From Nocardioides sp. Soil797 (GTDB taxonomy: Bacteria > Actinomycetota > Actinomycetes > Propionibacteriales > Nocardioidaceae), in assembly GCA_001429555.1 (NCBI GenBank), contig LMSR01000011.1, positions 187,462-251,461 of the forward strand: a stretch of DNA of 64,000 bases, written 5' to 3'. A program made the translations under genes and the position numbers. The notes beneath the pieces are model-generated. The model was given only the letters and a program-made list of their open reading frames with translations. It was not told the DNA's origin and did not search any database. How positions within the stretch are numbered: position 1 is the first letter of the stretch; each line of letters opens with the position of its first letter. This document shows, piece by piece, positions 16,582 to 24,299 of the stretch.

Positions 16582-17720
16582 CCCGCGAGATCTTCGAGAC
16601 CGAGCACGAAGACTTCCGCAAGACCTGCCGCACCTTCTTCGAGAAGGAGGTCGTCCCCCACCACGACCAGTGGGAGAAGGACGGAATCGTCCCGCGCGAG
16701 CTGTGGCTCAAGGCCGGCGAGGCCGGGCTGCTCTGCTTCGACGTCGACGAGGCGTACGGCGGCGCCGGGGTCAAGGACTTCCGCTACAACGTGGTGCTCT
16801 CGGAGGAGCAGAGCCGGGCCGGCACCAGCGGCCCCGGCTTCTCGGTGCACACCGACATCATCGTTCCCTACCTCTCCAGCCTCGGCACCGACGAGCAGAA
16901 GCAACGGTGGTTGCCCGGCTGCGTCTCCGGCGAGATCATCAGCGCGATTGCGATGACCGAACCGGGCGCGGGAAGCGACCTGCAGGGCATCCGCACCACC
17001 GCGGTCGACAAGGGCGATCACTACGTCCTGAACGGCTCGAAGACGTTCATCTCCAACGGCATCAACGCCGACATCGTGATCGTGGTGGCGCGCACCGATC
17101 CTGACGCGGGACACCAGGGCATCAGCCTGCTCGTCGTCGAGCGCGACATGCCCGGCTTCGAGCGCGGTCGCAACCTCGACAAGATCGGGTTGCACGCCCA
17201 GGACACCGCCGAGCTCAGCTTCACCGACGTCGAGGTGCCCAAGGCCAACCTGCTCGGCGAGGAGGGCAGCGGCTTCATCTCGCTGATGATGAACCTGCAG
17301 CAGGAACGCCTCATCATCGGCGCCCAGGCCGCGGCCGTGTGTGACCTGATGGTGGAGCTCTGCCTCGACTACGCGAAGACCCGCGAGGCCTTCGGCAAGC
17401 CGATCGGAAAGTTCCAGCACAACCGGTTCCTGGTCGCCGAGATGGCCACCGAGGCCCGCATCACCCGGGTGTTCCTCGATGACTGCATCACCAAGCACAA
17501 TGCCGGCGGACTCGACGCGACCACTGCGTCGATGGCGAAGTACTGGGCCACCGAACTGCAGAACAAGCTGGTCAACCAGGCCCTGCAACTGCACGGTGGC
17601 TACGGCTACATGATGGAGTACCCGGTTGCCAAGGCCTATCTCGACAGCCGCATCTCCACCATCTACGGCGGCACGACCGAGATCCAGAAGGAGATCATCG
17701 GCCGGTCGCTGGGGCTGTGA
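16578..17720 (+). CDS. Acyl-CoA dehydrogenase
   Basis: This 380-residue flavoenzyme of the ACAD fold has the signature regions AIAMTEPGAGSDLQGI and KTFISNGINADIVIVVART near residues 120-170, the FAD-binding QLHGGYGYMMEYPVAKAYLD, and the C-terminal YGGTTEIQKEIIGRSLGL, whose Glu is at the usual position for the catalytic base. It oxidises an acyl-CoA to the 2-enoyl-CoA with FAD. Translational coupling to an F420 oxidoreductase suggests the two act on one catabolic substrate, possibly a fatty-acid or sterol-side-chain-like CoA ester; that is inference. Confidence 0.95.
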   Translation: MTREIFETEHEDFRKTCRTFFEKEVVPHHDQWEKDGIVPRELWLKAGEAGLLCFDVDEAYGGAGVKDFRYNVVLSEEQSRAGTSGPGFSVHTDIIVPYLSSLGTDEQKQRWLPGCVSGEIISAIAMTEPGAGSDLQGIRTTAVDKGDHYVLNGSKTFISNGINADIVIVVARTDPDAGHQGISLLVVERDMPGFERGRNLDKIGLHAQDTAELSFTDVEVPKANLLGEEGSGFISLMMNLQQERLIIGAQAAAVCDLMVELCLDYAKTREAFGKPIGKFQHNRFLVAEMATEARITRVFLDDCITKHNAGGLDATTASMAKYWATELQNKLVNQALQLHGGYGYMMEYPVAKAYLDSRISTIYGGTTEIQKEIIGRSLGL

Positions 17721-17793
17721 ATGTTGACTGCTCCATCCGGCCAGCGGCAGCGCGGCCCCCGGGTTCGGCGGTCACGGATACGCTGGCTCGACC

Positions 17794-20412
17794 ATGACTG
17801 AGCACGTCACACCGCAACAGATCCGCCGCGCCCTGGCCCGCGCCGAGCGTGGAGCAGCACTCGACGAGGCCGAGGCGACCGCGCTGCTGGCCGCGACCGG
17901 CGTACAGCTCGACGCGTTGTGTGCGGCTGCTGCGCGGGTACGTGACGCGGGCCTGGTGGCCGCGGGTCGCCCGGGCGTGATCACGTATTCGCCGAAGGTG
18001 TTCATCCCGATCACCAAGCTGTGCCGCGACCGGTGCCACTACTGCACGTTCGTGGAGACGCCCCAACAAGGAAAGAGACAGGCCGCGGGCGAGGGCGGTT
18101 CTGATTGGGCGCCCTTCCTCTCCCCCGACGAGATTCTCGAGATCGCCGCCGAGGGCGCGAAGCTGGGCTGCCTCGAGGCACTCTTCACCCTGGGCGACCG
18201 ACCCGAGGACAGGTGGCCCGAGGCGCGCGAATGGCTCGACTCGCGTGGCTATGACTCGACGATCGCCTACATCCGGGCGATGGCGGTGCGCGTGCTGGAG
18301 GAGACCGGCCTGCTGCCGCACCTCAACCCCGGTGTCATGTCGTGGGAGGAGCTGAACCGACTGAAGGCGGTCTCGCCGTCGATGGGGATGATGCTCGAGA
18401 CCACGTCGCGGCGCCTCTTCGAGACCAAGGGCGAGGCCCACTTCGGTTCCCCCGACAAGGACCCCGAGGTGCGGCTACGGGTGCTCGAGGACGCCGGGCG
18501 TCTCTCGATCCCGTTCACCTCCGGGCTGCTGGTCGGCATCGGCGAGACCCTGTCCGAACGGGCCGAGACGATCTTCGCGTTGCGTGCCAACGCCCGCCGC
18601 TACGGTGCCCTGCAAGAGGTCATCGTGCAGAACTTCCGGGCCAAGCCGGACACCGCCATGCGCCACACCGACGACCTCGAACTCGACGAGTACCGCGCCG
18701 CGATCGCAGTCACCCGCATCGTGCTCGGCCCCAAGATGCGCATCCAGGCACCGCCGAACCTGGTCTCACTCGAGGAGTGCACGGCCCTGCTGGGCGCCGG
18801 GGTCGACGACTGGGGCGGCGTCTCACCGCTGACCCCCGACCACGTGAACCCCGAGCGACCCTGGCCCTCCCTGGAACGACTGCGCTCGCTCACCACCGCC
18901 TCCTCGCTGGAGCTGCAGCCCCGCCTCACCGTCCATCCGGAGTACGTCGTGGGCTCGCTGGAACGCGGTGAGGCCTGGATCGACCCGCGTCTGCACTCCC
19001 ACGTGGCAGCACTTGCCGACCTCTCGGGCGACCGGCCCGGCCTCGCGCGCCCCGGCGTACGCCCTGAGGGGTTGGCGTGGCAGGAGCCCGACGGCGGCTT
19101 CGCGGCCACTGGGGGCGGCACCGGCCGCACCGACCTGCACGAGGCCGTGGACACCGAGGGGCGCACCGATGACCGTCGTTCCGACTTCGGCTCGGTCTAC
19201 GGCGACTGGGAAGCCGTCAAGGATGCCGCCGAGCACACCGGTGACCTCGACACCGACTCCTCGGTGGTTGAGGGGCGAGGGACGAGCGTCTCGAAGCCAG
19301 TGGCCGGCAAGGCGGCACTCGCCGCGGCCGAGGCCGACCCCGGCAACCTCTCCGACGAGCACGCGCTGACGCTGATGACCGCCGAGGGCGAGCTGCTGAA
19401 GCAGGTCTGTGAGCTGGCCGATCACCTGCGCCGCGAGGTCGTCGGCGATGACGTGACCTACGTGGTCAACCGCAACATCAACTTCACCAACGTCTGCTAC
19501 GTCGGCTGCCGGTTCTGCGCGTTCGCCCAGCGACGCACCGACGCTGACGCCTACTCGCTCTCCCTCGACCAGGTCGCCGACCGGGCCGAGGAGGCCTGGA
19601 ACCTGGGCGCCTCCGAGGTGTGCATGCAGGGCGGCATCGACCCCGAGCTGCCCGGCACCGCCTACTTCGACCTCGCCGCAGCCGTCAAGCAGCGGGTCCC
19701 GGGCATGCACGTGCACGCATTCAGCCCGATGGAGATCGTCAACGGCTCCTCGCGCACCGGCCTGTCCTTCGAGGACTTCCTGATCAAGGCCCGCGAGTCC
19801 GGCCTCGACACCATCCCCGGCACCGCCGCGGAGATCCTCGACGACGAGGTCCGCTGGATCCTGACCAAGGGCAAGCTGCCGACCGCGACCTGGATCGACA
19901 TCGTCTCCACCGCCCACCGCGTCGGCGTCCGGTCGAGCTCGACGATGATGTACGGCCACGTCGACAACCCCCGCCACTGGGTCAACCACCTGCGCGTGCT
20001 CGCCCGGATCCAGGACCAGAACCTCGAGCAGGGCCACGCCGGCTTCACCGAGTTCGTGCCACTGCCCTTCGTGCACACCTCCTCGCCGATCTACCTGGCC
20101 GGAGTGGCCCGCCCGGGCCCGTCGCTGCGCGACAACCTGGCCGTGCACGCGATGGCGCGGATCATGCTGCACGGACGCATCGACAACATCCAGACCTCCT
20201 GGGTCAAGCTCGGTGTCGAGGGCACCCACGCCATGCTCAACGCCGGCGCCAACGACCTCGGCGGCACCTTGATGGAAGAGACCATCTCCCGCATGGCCGG
20301 CTCCGAACACGGCTCCGCCAAGACCGTCGAGGAACTCATCGAGATGGGCACGGCCATCAACCGGCCGGTCCGCGAGCGCACCACCCTCTACGGCGTGCCT
20401 GCCCCTCGCTGA
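17794..20412 (+). CDS. fbiC: FbiC: fused CofG-CofH, 7,8-didemethyl-8-hydroxy-5-deazariboflavin (Fo) synthase
   Basis: This is an 872-residue two-domain radical-SAM protein. The CofG half (about 55-385) has the cluster motif C77-x3-C81-x2-C84 (CRDRCHYC). The CofH half (about 515-872) has C568-x3-C572-x2-C575 (CYVGCRFC). Together they condense tyrosine with the ribityl-diaminouracil intermediate of riboflavin synthesis to make Fo, the chromophore of F420. The length and order match actinobacterial FbiC. The linker (about 395-510) is low in conservation and contains a stretch encoded by a REP-like repeat (residues about 491-505, [15 protein letters not shown]). The ATG at 17794 follows a 73-bp gap from the acyl-CoA dehydrogenase. 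Confidence 0.96.
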   Translation: MTEHVTPQQIRRALARAERGAALDEAEATALLAATGVQLDALCAAAARVRDAGLVAAGRPGVITYSPKVFIPITKLCRDRCHYCTFVETPQQGKRQAAGEGGSDWAPFLSPDEILEIAAEGAKLGCLEALFTLGDRPEDRWPEAREWLDSRGYDSTIAYIRAMAVRVLEETGLLPHLNPGVMSWEELNRLKAVSPSMGMMLETTSRRLFETKGEAHFGSPDKDPEVRLRVLEDAGRLSIPFTSGLLVGIGETLSERAETIFALRANARRYGALQEVIVQNFRAKPDTAMRHTDDLELDEYRAAIAVTRIVLGPKMRIQAPPNLVSLEECTALLGAGVDDWGGVSPLTPDHVNPERPWPSLERLRSLTTASSLELQPRLTVHPEYVVGSLERGEAWIDPRLHSHVAALADLSGDRPGLARPGVRPEGLAWQEPDGGFAATGGGTGRTDLHEAVDTEGRTDDRRSDFGSVYGDWEAVKDAAEHTGDLDTDSSVVEGRGTSVSKPVAGKAALAAAEADPGNLSDEHALTLMTAEGELLKQVCELADHLRREVVGDDVTYVVNRNINFTNVCYVGCRFCAFAQRRTDADAYSLSLDQVADRAEEAWNLGASEVCMQGGIDPELPGTAYFDLAAAVKQRVPGMHVHAFSPMEIVNGSSRTGLSFEDFLIKARESGLDTIPGTAAEILDDEVRWILTKGKLPTATWIDIVSTAHRVGVRSSSTMMYGHVDNPRHWVNHLRVLARIQDQNLEQGHAGFTEFVPLPFVHTSSPIYLAGVARPGPSLRDNLAVHAMARIMLHGRIDNIQTSWVKLGVEGTHAMLNAGANDLGGTLMEETISRMAGSEHGSAKTVEELIEMGTAINRPVRERTTLYGVPAPR
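19264..19304 (+). repeat. REP-like interspersed repeat translated inside the fbiC linker
   Basis: The stretch GTGGTTGAGGGGCGAGG...GAGCGTCTCGAAGCC has the form of the short intergenic elements (GGTTGAG...GAGCGTCTCGAAACC type) that I associate with Nocardioides-like genomes. Here it lies in frame within the linker between the CofG and CofH domains. Its identity as a repeat rests on recognition, as no second full copy occurs in this window. Confidence 0.5.
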
Positions 20413-20516
20413 CCAACCGCACCACTGGCCCCACTGGCCCCGCATTTCCCGTTGGCCCAGTGCTCCCCGTTCGCCCCGTTCGCCCCGTTCGCCCCGCATT
20501 TCCCCGGGTACCCGCG

Positions 20517-20564
20517 GAAATGGGAACTCCCCGGCCGAAATTTCGGCCGGGAGGTTCCCATTTC
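20517..20564. terminator. 48-bp near-perfect palindrome after fbiC
   Basis: The 24-nt arms at 20517-20540 and 20541-20564 pair at 22 of 24 positions with no loop (centre CCGAAATTTCGG). They lie between the convergent fbiC (stop 20412) and the EEP-family gene (stop 20629). Just before, at 20465-20500, the short unit TTCGCCCCG repeats in tandem. A third copy of the arm start (TTTCGGCCGGGAGGT) follows at 20561-20575. Confidence 0.85.
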
Positions 20565-20628
20565 GGCCGGGAGGTCAGCGGCGCACGACGACCCGGCAGC
20601 TCGACGACCCGGCAGCACGACGACCCGA

Positions 20629-21903
20629 TCAGCGGCGTACGTCGACCCAGACCAGGCGGTGGTCGGAGGTCGGGAAGGGGTAGGCACCGGTGAGCCGGTA
20701 GAGCGGGTCGGTGCTGGTCTTCCAGAACACCTCCGAGTCGAGGATCCGCAGCCCGCGCGACGGCAACACGTAGTCGGCGCGGATGTTGCCGGGGGTGCTG
20801 TCGGCGAAGTCCGCGGTGTCGTGGGCCGGGTCGGAGACGTGGGACTGGTTCGCGCCGCCCTGCAGCTCCGACGCCTCGACGGCGCCGTCGGAGGTCGGGG
20901 TCCGCGAGGTGTTCACCCGGCGGTTGTCGAGCAGCTGGTCGGTGGCGCCGGCCAACGAGTCGCCGTCGCGAGGGTCGGAGTTGAGATCGCCCGCGATGAC
21001 GAACTGGGCGTGCCGGTCGAGTCCACCGCGGCGCCCACGGTCGTCGCGGATGTACGACGCCCGCCGACCGCCGCTGACGTAGTCGCCCCAGAACCGGATC
21101 TCATCGGCATTGCGCATTCCGTTGCGGTCCTCGGGGCCGTCGAAGACCGGCGGTGTGGGGTGGGCGACCAAGAAGTGGATGGTGCGGCCACGCACCTTGA
21201 TCGGAAGGTCCCAGTGAGACTTCGACGACAGGGGAAGCACCGCCAGCTCCTCACCGGAGTAGAAGTCGGCGGCCGCCGGGGTCGAGGCGTCATCGGGGAG
21301 CCGCGCGCCGGGCATGTCCTTCCACAGGAAGTGCTGGAACGTGCGTGCCCGACGGGTGTCGATCGGGTACTTCGAGTAGACAACCATGCCGTACTGGCCC
21401 TCGAACTCACCGAAACCGAGCGCATCGTTTCCGCCGCCCACGGTGCCGTCGTTGTCCAGGTCGAAGCCGCTCGGCACTCCGGTGTTGGACGGCGCCACGT
21501 ACGCGTAGCGGTAGCGCGCCGGGCGGGCGCCGTTCTGGGAGACCTCCAGGTAGTTCTCGCGAAACAGGTCGACTGCCTCGGGGTCGTAGTCGAATTCATT
21601 GACCAGTACGACGTCGGGGGCGGCCCGCTGGATCGTCTCGGCGACGTTGCGGGCTTGCTGGTTGTCCGGGGTGGAGAGGTCCTCGACCAGTTGCCCGGGA
21701 GCCAGCCGGTTGAGTGAGGCGTTGAAGGTGGCAAAGCGAACGGAGCGATCGTGCCCGTGCCTGTGGCCATGCCCCGCCCCATGACCGGGATGATTCGTCC
21801 CGTGATCTGCGTGACTCGACGGGCTGGCCGCCGCACCTCCGAGGCTCAGCAGCGGGCTGAGTGCCATCGCGGCAGCCAGGACAAGGACGGGTGTACGGCG
21901 CAC
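20629..21903 (-). CDS. Secreted endonuclease/exonuclease/phosphatase (EEP) family protein with His-rich linker
   Basis: This is a 424-residue protein. The signal peptide covers about 1-27 (RRTPVLVLAAAMALSPLLSLGGAAASP). A His/Gly-rich stretch at about 31-51 (HADHGTNHPGHGAGHGHRHG) is a likely metal-binding spacer. The EEP fold follows, with ATFNASLNRL, VVLVNEFDYD (catalytic Glu region), HFLVAHPTPP, IAGDLNSDPRDGD and TSDHRLVWVD, a full DNase I-type catalytic set. It is an exported, metal-dependent phosphodiesterase or phosphatase of unknown substrate. The GTG at 21903 has GGAGG 5 nt upstream; the upstream ATG (21963) would hide the signal peptide. Confidence 0.88.
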   Translation of the reverse strand: MRRTPVLVLAAAMALSPLLSLGGAAASPSSHADHGTNHPGHGAGHGHRHGHDRSVRFATFNASLNRLAPGQLVEDLSTPDNQQARNVAETIQRAAPDVVLVNEFDYDPEAVDLFRENYLEVSQNGARPARYRYAYVAPSNTGVPSGFDLDNDGTVGGGNDALGFGEFEGQYGMVVYSKYPIDTRRARTFQHFLWKDMPGARLPDDASTPAAADFYSGEELAVLPLSSKSHWDLPIKVRGRTIHFLVAHPTPPVFDGPEDRNGMRNADEIRFWGDYVSGGRRASYIRDDRGRRGGLDRHAQFVIAGDLNSDPRDGDSLAGATDQLLDNRRVNTSRTPTSDGAVEASELQGGANQSHVSDPAHDTADFADSTPGNIRADYVLPSRGLRILDSEVFWKTSTDPLYRLTGAYPFPTSDHRLVWVDVRR

Positions 21904-22107
21904 GGGAACCTCCGAGGGGTCGACAGGCTCCTCACCGTAGGCCCCACCGGCGACCACGCCCATGCCTGTGGGGTGAATCCTCGATGAATCAGGTGGAGGT
22001 GGGGCCGACGCGCGGTGCTGCCCGGCGCTGTGTTGCCCGGCGTACGACGTCCACCCAGAGCCGGCAAGTTCTCATCCCGACTCCGAACATGAAAGACTGG
22101 TCGAGTT

Positions 22108-22284
22108 CAGGAGGGGAGTATTCCTTCGTGGCAGCGTCGTCATCACGGTCGGTCCTCGGATCCACCCGGTGCTGTCGGCCCACCCGGATCCATCCAGGTT
22201 CACCGGGCAGGGCGGAAGAGACCTTCGGAGTCACTGCCCGGTTGGCGTAGGGTCACCTACGTCGGCATCGACACTCCGAAGGAG
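22108..22284 (+). promoter_or_regulatory. Probable manganese (yybP-ykoY) riboswitch with anti-Shine-Dalgarno switch
   Basis: The 5' segment GGAGGGGAGTATTCC (22110-22124) and 3' segment GGAAGAGACCTTC (22214-22226) match the conserved P1 strands of the yybP-ykoY aptamer (GGGGAGUA ... AGACC): GGAGG pairs CCTTC (one G-U) and TTCC pairs GGAA. Between them lies a GC-rich body of about 90 nt. CCTTCGGAGT (22222-22231), which includes the P1 3' strand, is exactly complementary over 10 bp to ACTCCGAAGG (22273-22282), which overlaps the terC Shine-Dalgarno sequence AAGGAG (22279-22284). Metal binding would favour P1 and free the ribosome site. TerC-family Mn exporters are known targets of this class. 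Confidence 0.75.
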
Positions 22285-22294
22285 TTTTGCACTC

Positions 22295-23356
22295 GTGAGT
22301 TCAATCATGGGCGATTCGGTCGCCTCTCCGCTCGTCTGGGGAATCACGATCGTCGTCACGATCGCGGTCTTCGCCGTCGACCTCCTCGTCATCGCTCGTC
22401 GCCCGCACGAGCCAACGATGAAGGAAGTCACTCGACACCTGGCGTTCTTCGTCGGCAGCGCCGTCGTCTTCGGGATCTGCCTGTGGATCTTCGCCAGCCC
22501 CCACGAGCTCTCACCCAGCCCCGGACCGGAGTTCTTCGCCGGGTGGCTGACCGAGTATTCCCTCTCGATCGACAACCTCTTCATCTTCATCATCATCATG
22601 GCCAACTTCAAGGTGCCTCGGAAGTTGCAGCAGACCGCACTGATGATCGGCATCGTCCTGGCGCTGGTGATGCGCGCCATCTTCATCGTGCTGGGTGCGG
22701 CCGCGATCAACCAGTACAGCTGGGTCTTCTACATCTTCGGGCTCTTCCTGGTCTTCACCGCCATCAAGTTGGCGAAAGAAGGTGCCAACGACGACGACGA
22801 GGAGGAGTACGAGGAGAACGCACTCGTGCGGTTCGCCGAGAGGCACCTGCCGGCCACGAAGGAGTGGAACGGCACGAAGTTCTTCACCAAGGAGAACGGC
22901 AAGCGCCTGATCACGCCGATGTTCCTGGTCGTGCTCACCCTCGGCACCACCGACCTGATGTTCGCGCTCGACTCGATCCCTGCGATCTACGGCCTGACCA
23001 AGGACCCCTACCTGGTCTTCACCGCCAACGTGTTCGCGCTGATGGGCCTGCGCCAGCTCTACTTCCTGATCGGCGGTCTCCTGCAGCGCCTGATCTACCT
23101 GTCCTTCGGCCTGGCGTTCCTGCTGCTGTTCATCGGCGTCAAGCTGATCCTGCACGCAATGCACGAGAACGAGCTGCCGTTCATCAACGGCGGTGAGCAC
23201 ATCTCCTGGGCCCCCGACATCCCGATCTGGCTCTCCTTGACCGTCATCGTGGGCACCTTGGCACTGACCGCGATCATCAGCCTGGCGGTCTCGCGGAAGA
23301 TGTCACAGGACGAGATCGACCAGCGCACCCCGGACAACATCGGCGGCGCCGAATAG
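22295..23356 (+). CDS. TerC-family integral membrane metal (Mn2+) exporter
   Basis: This 353-residue protein has about nine membrane helices. The two inverted TerC halves carry the conserved acidic motifs LTEYSLSIDNLFIF (D93) and TTDLMFALDSIPAIYGLT. An acidic cytoplasmic loop lies near residue 165 (ANDDDEEEYEE). TerC/Alx/MeeF proteins export manganese or support metal loading of secreted enzymes. The GTG at 22295 is 10 nt after AAGGAG; an ATG four codons later (22307) is the alternative. The long leader contains a probable Mn riboswitch, which supports a Mn role over tellurite resistance. Confidence 0.92.
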   Translation: MSSIMGDSVASPLVWGITIVVTIAVFAVDLLVIARRPHEPTMKEVTRHLAFFVGSAVVFGICLWIFASPHELSPSPGPEFFAGWLTEYSLSIDNLFIFIIIMANFKVPRKLQQTALMIGIVLALVMRAIFIVLGAAAINQYSWVFYIFGLFLVFTAIKLAKEGANDDDEEEYEENALVRFAERHLPATKEWNGTKFFTKENGKRLITPMFLVVLTLGTTDLMFALDSIPAIYGLTKDPYLVFTANVFALMGLRQLYFLIGGLLQRLIYLSFGLAFLLLFIGVKLILHAMHENELPFINGGEHISWAPDIPIWLSLTVIVGTLALTAIISLAVSRKMSQDEIDQRTPDNIGGAE

Positions 23357-23387
23357 CGCCGACCCGGCACGGCTTCACAAGATGAAC

Positions 23388-23441
23388 CGCCGAGTCGGCA
23401 CGAGTTGACCGGGTACGCCGTCAGCTCGTGCCGACTCGGCG
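23388..23441. terminator. Hairpin between convergent terC and the GNAT gene
   Basis: CGCCGAGTCGGCACGAG (23388-23404) and CTCGTGCCGACTCGGCG (23425-23441) form a perfect 17-bp stem with a 20-nt loop. A partial third copy (GCCGACTCGGCGG) follows at 23461-23473. It sits 31 bp after the terC stop and 38 bp before the GNAT stop on the other strand. Confidence 0.85.
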
Positions 23442-23479
23442 TTCTCACACGTCAATACGCGCCGACTCGGCGGGTGGAC

Positions 23480-23752
23480 TCAGAGGAGATCCTGGTAGTC
23501 GGGGTGCTTCTCGATCCAGCCCTTGATGAACGGGCAGCGGGGTACGACGGTCAGCCCACCCTCGGCGCGCACCGCGTCCAGCGCCTGGCGGGCGAGCGCC
23601 GACCCCACACCCTGCCCCTCGAGGGAGACCTCGGTGTGGGTGAAGGTGATCCTGCCGGGCTCGCGCACGTATTCGGCGAAGCCGGCGAGCTCACCCTCGA
23701 CGTGTGCCTCGAAGCGGCTCTGGTCCTGGTTGTCGTTCACCTCAACAGTCAT
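23480..23752 (-). CDS. Short GNAT-family N-acetyltransferase (YidJ/Gtn-like)
   Basis: This 90-residue minimal GNAT domain has FTHTEVSLEGQGVGSALARQALDAVR, the acetyl-CoA loop QGVGSAL, and the typical ending VPRCPFIKGWIEKHPDYQDLL. It matches the small one-domain acetyltransferase family related to human NATD1 and bacterial YjdJ. The substrate is unknown. The ATG at 23752 gives the usual length; longer open frame upstream is not conserved in character. Confidence 0.88.
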   Translation of the reverse strand: MTVEVNDNQDQSRFEAHVEGELAGFAEYVREPGRITFTHTEVSLEGQGVGSALARQALDAVRAEGGLTVVPRCPFIKGWIEKHPDYQDLL

Positions 23753-23801
23753 GTCGCCATCCTGACAGAGGCAGCCCAAGGGTTCTCGACCTTGAAGGCC
23801 G

Positions 23802-24221
23802 TCAGCCCTTCTCGTCGAACCAGCCCGGATCGGTGACCAGTTGCACCAGCTCATCGCGGTCGAGAACCGGATCCTCACGAGTCACCGGCCCGCCCATGGC
23901 CGGCTCGGTTCCGTTGTAGGCGAACAGGGTCACCGACTTGCCGTCGCGGCCGAGGTAGTACCCCCGCGTGCCGGCCAGGCCGGGGTTCGCCCCCGACACG
24001 TCAGGGCTGCTGGGTGCCACCAGAACCCATCCGTCGGCCGTCGCGGAGCAGGTGTCCAACCGCGCGCACCTCGTCGCCCACGTGGCCAGGCTCGGGTCGT
24101 CCGGGTCATCGGTCACGATCGCCCGGACGGTTCCCCGGCCGGAGCCGTCGAGCGGATCGAAGTCGACCGAGCCGACATAGGTGCCCTCCGCGATCAGCCG
24201 TGCAGGCACCGGGGCCATCAT
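23802..24221 (-). CDS. Hypothetical protein downstream of the sugar transporter
   Basis: This 139-residue acidic soluble protein contains YVGSVDFDPLDGSGRGTVRAIV and ends DPGWFDEKG. I recognise no family. It lies 78 bp after the permease stop on the same strand. The frame stays open upstream to that stop codon and reads plausibly as protein (SPGAITPEGSDLPPELERLQ), but only CTG or TTG starts are available there. The real start may therefore be a CTG near 24296, or the gene may have lost its N-terminus. ATG 24221 lacks a spaced Shine-Dalgarno sequence. Confidence 0.6.
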   Translation of the reverse strand: MMAPVPARLIAEGTYVGSVDFDPLDGSGRGTVRAIVTDDPDDPSLATWATRCARLDTCSATADGWVLVAPSSPDVSGANPGLAGTRGYYLGRDGKSVTLFAYNGTEPAMGGPVTREDPVLDRDELVQLVTDPGWFDEKG

Positions 24222-24299
24222 CTCCTGCTGCAGGCGCTCGAGTTCGGGTGGAAGGTCGGACCCTTCCGGGGTGATCGCCCCGGGCGACCACCCCAGCGC

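Noticed and set aside
23388..23473. tRNA-like fold in the terC/GNAT gap
   Set aside because: A single perfect stem with no cloverleaf, no CCA and no conserved tRNA boxes.
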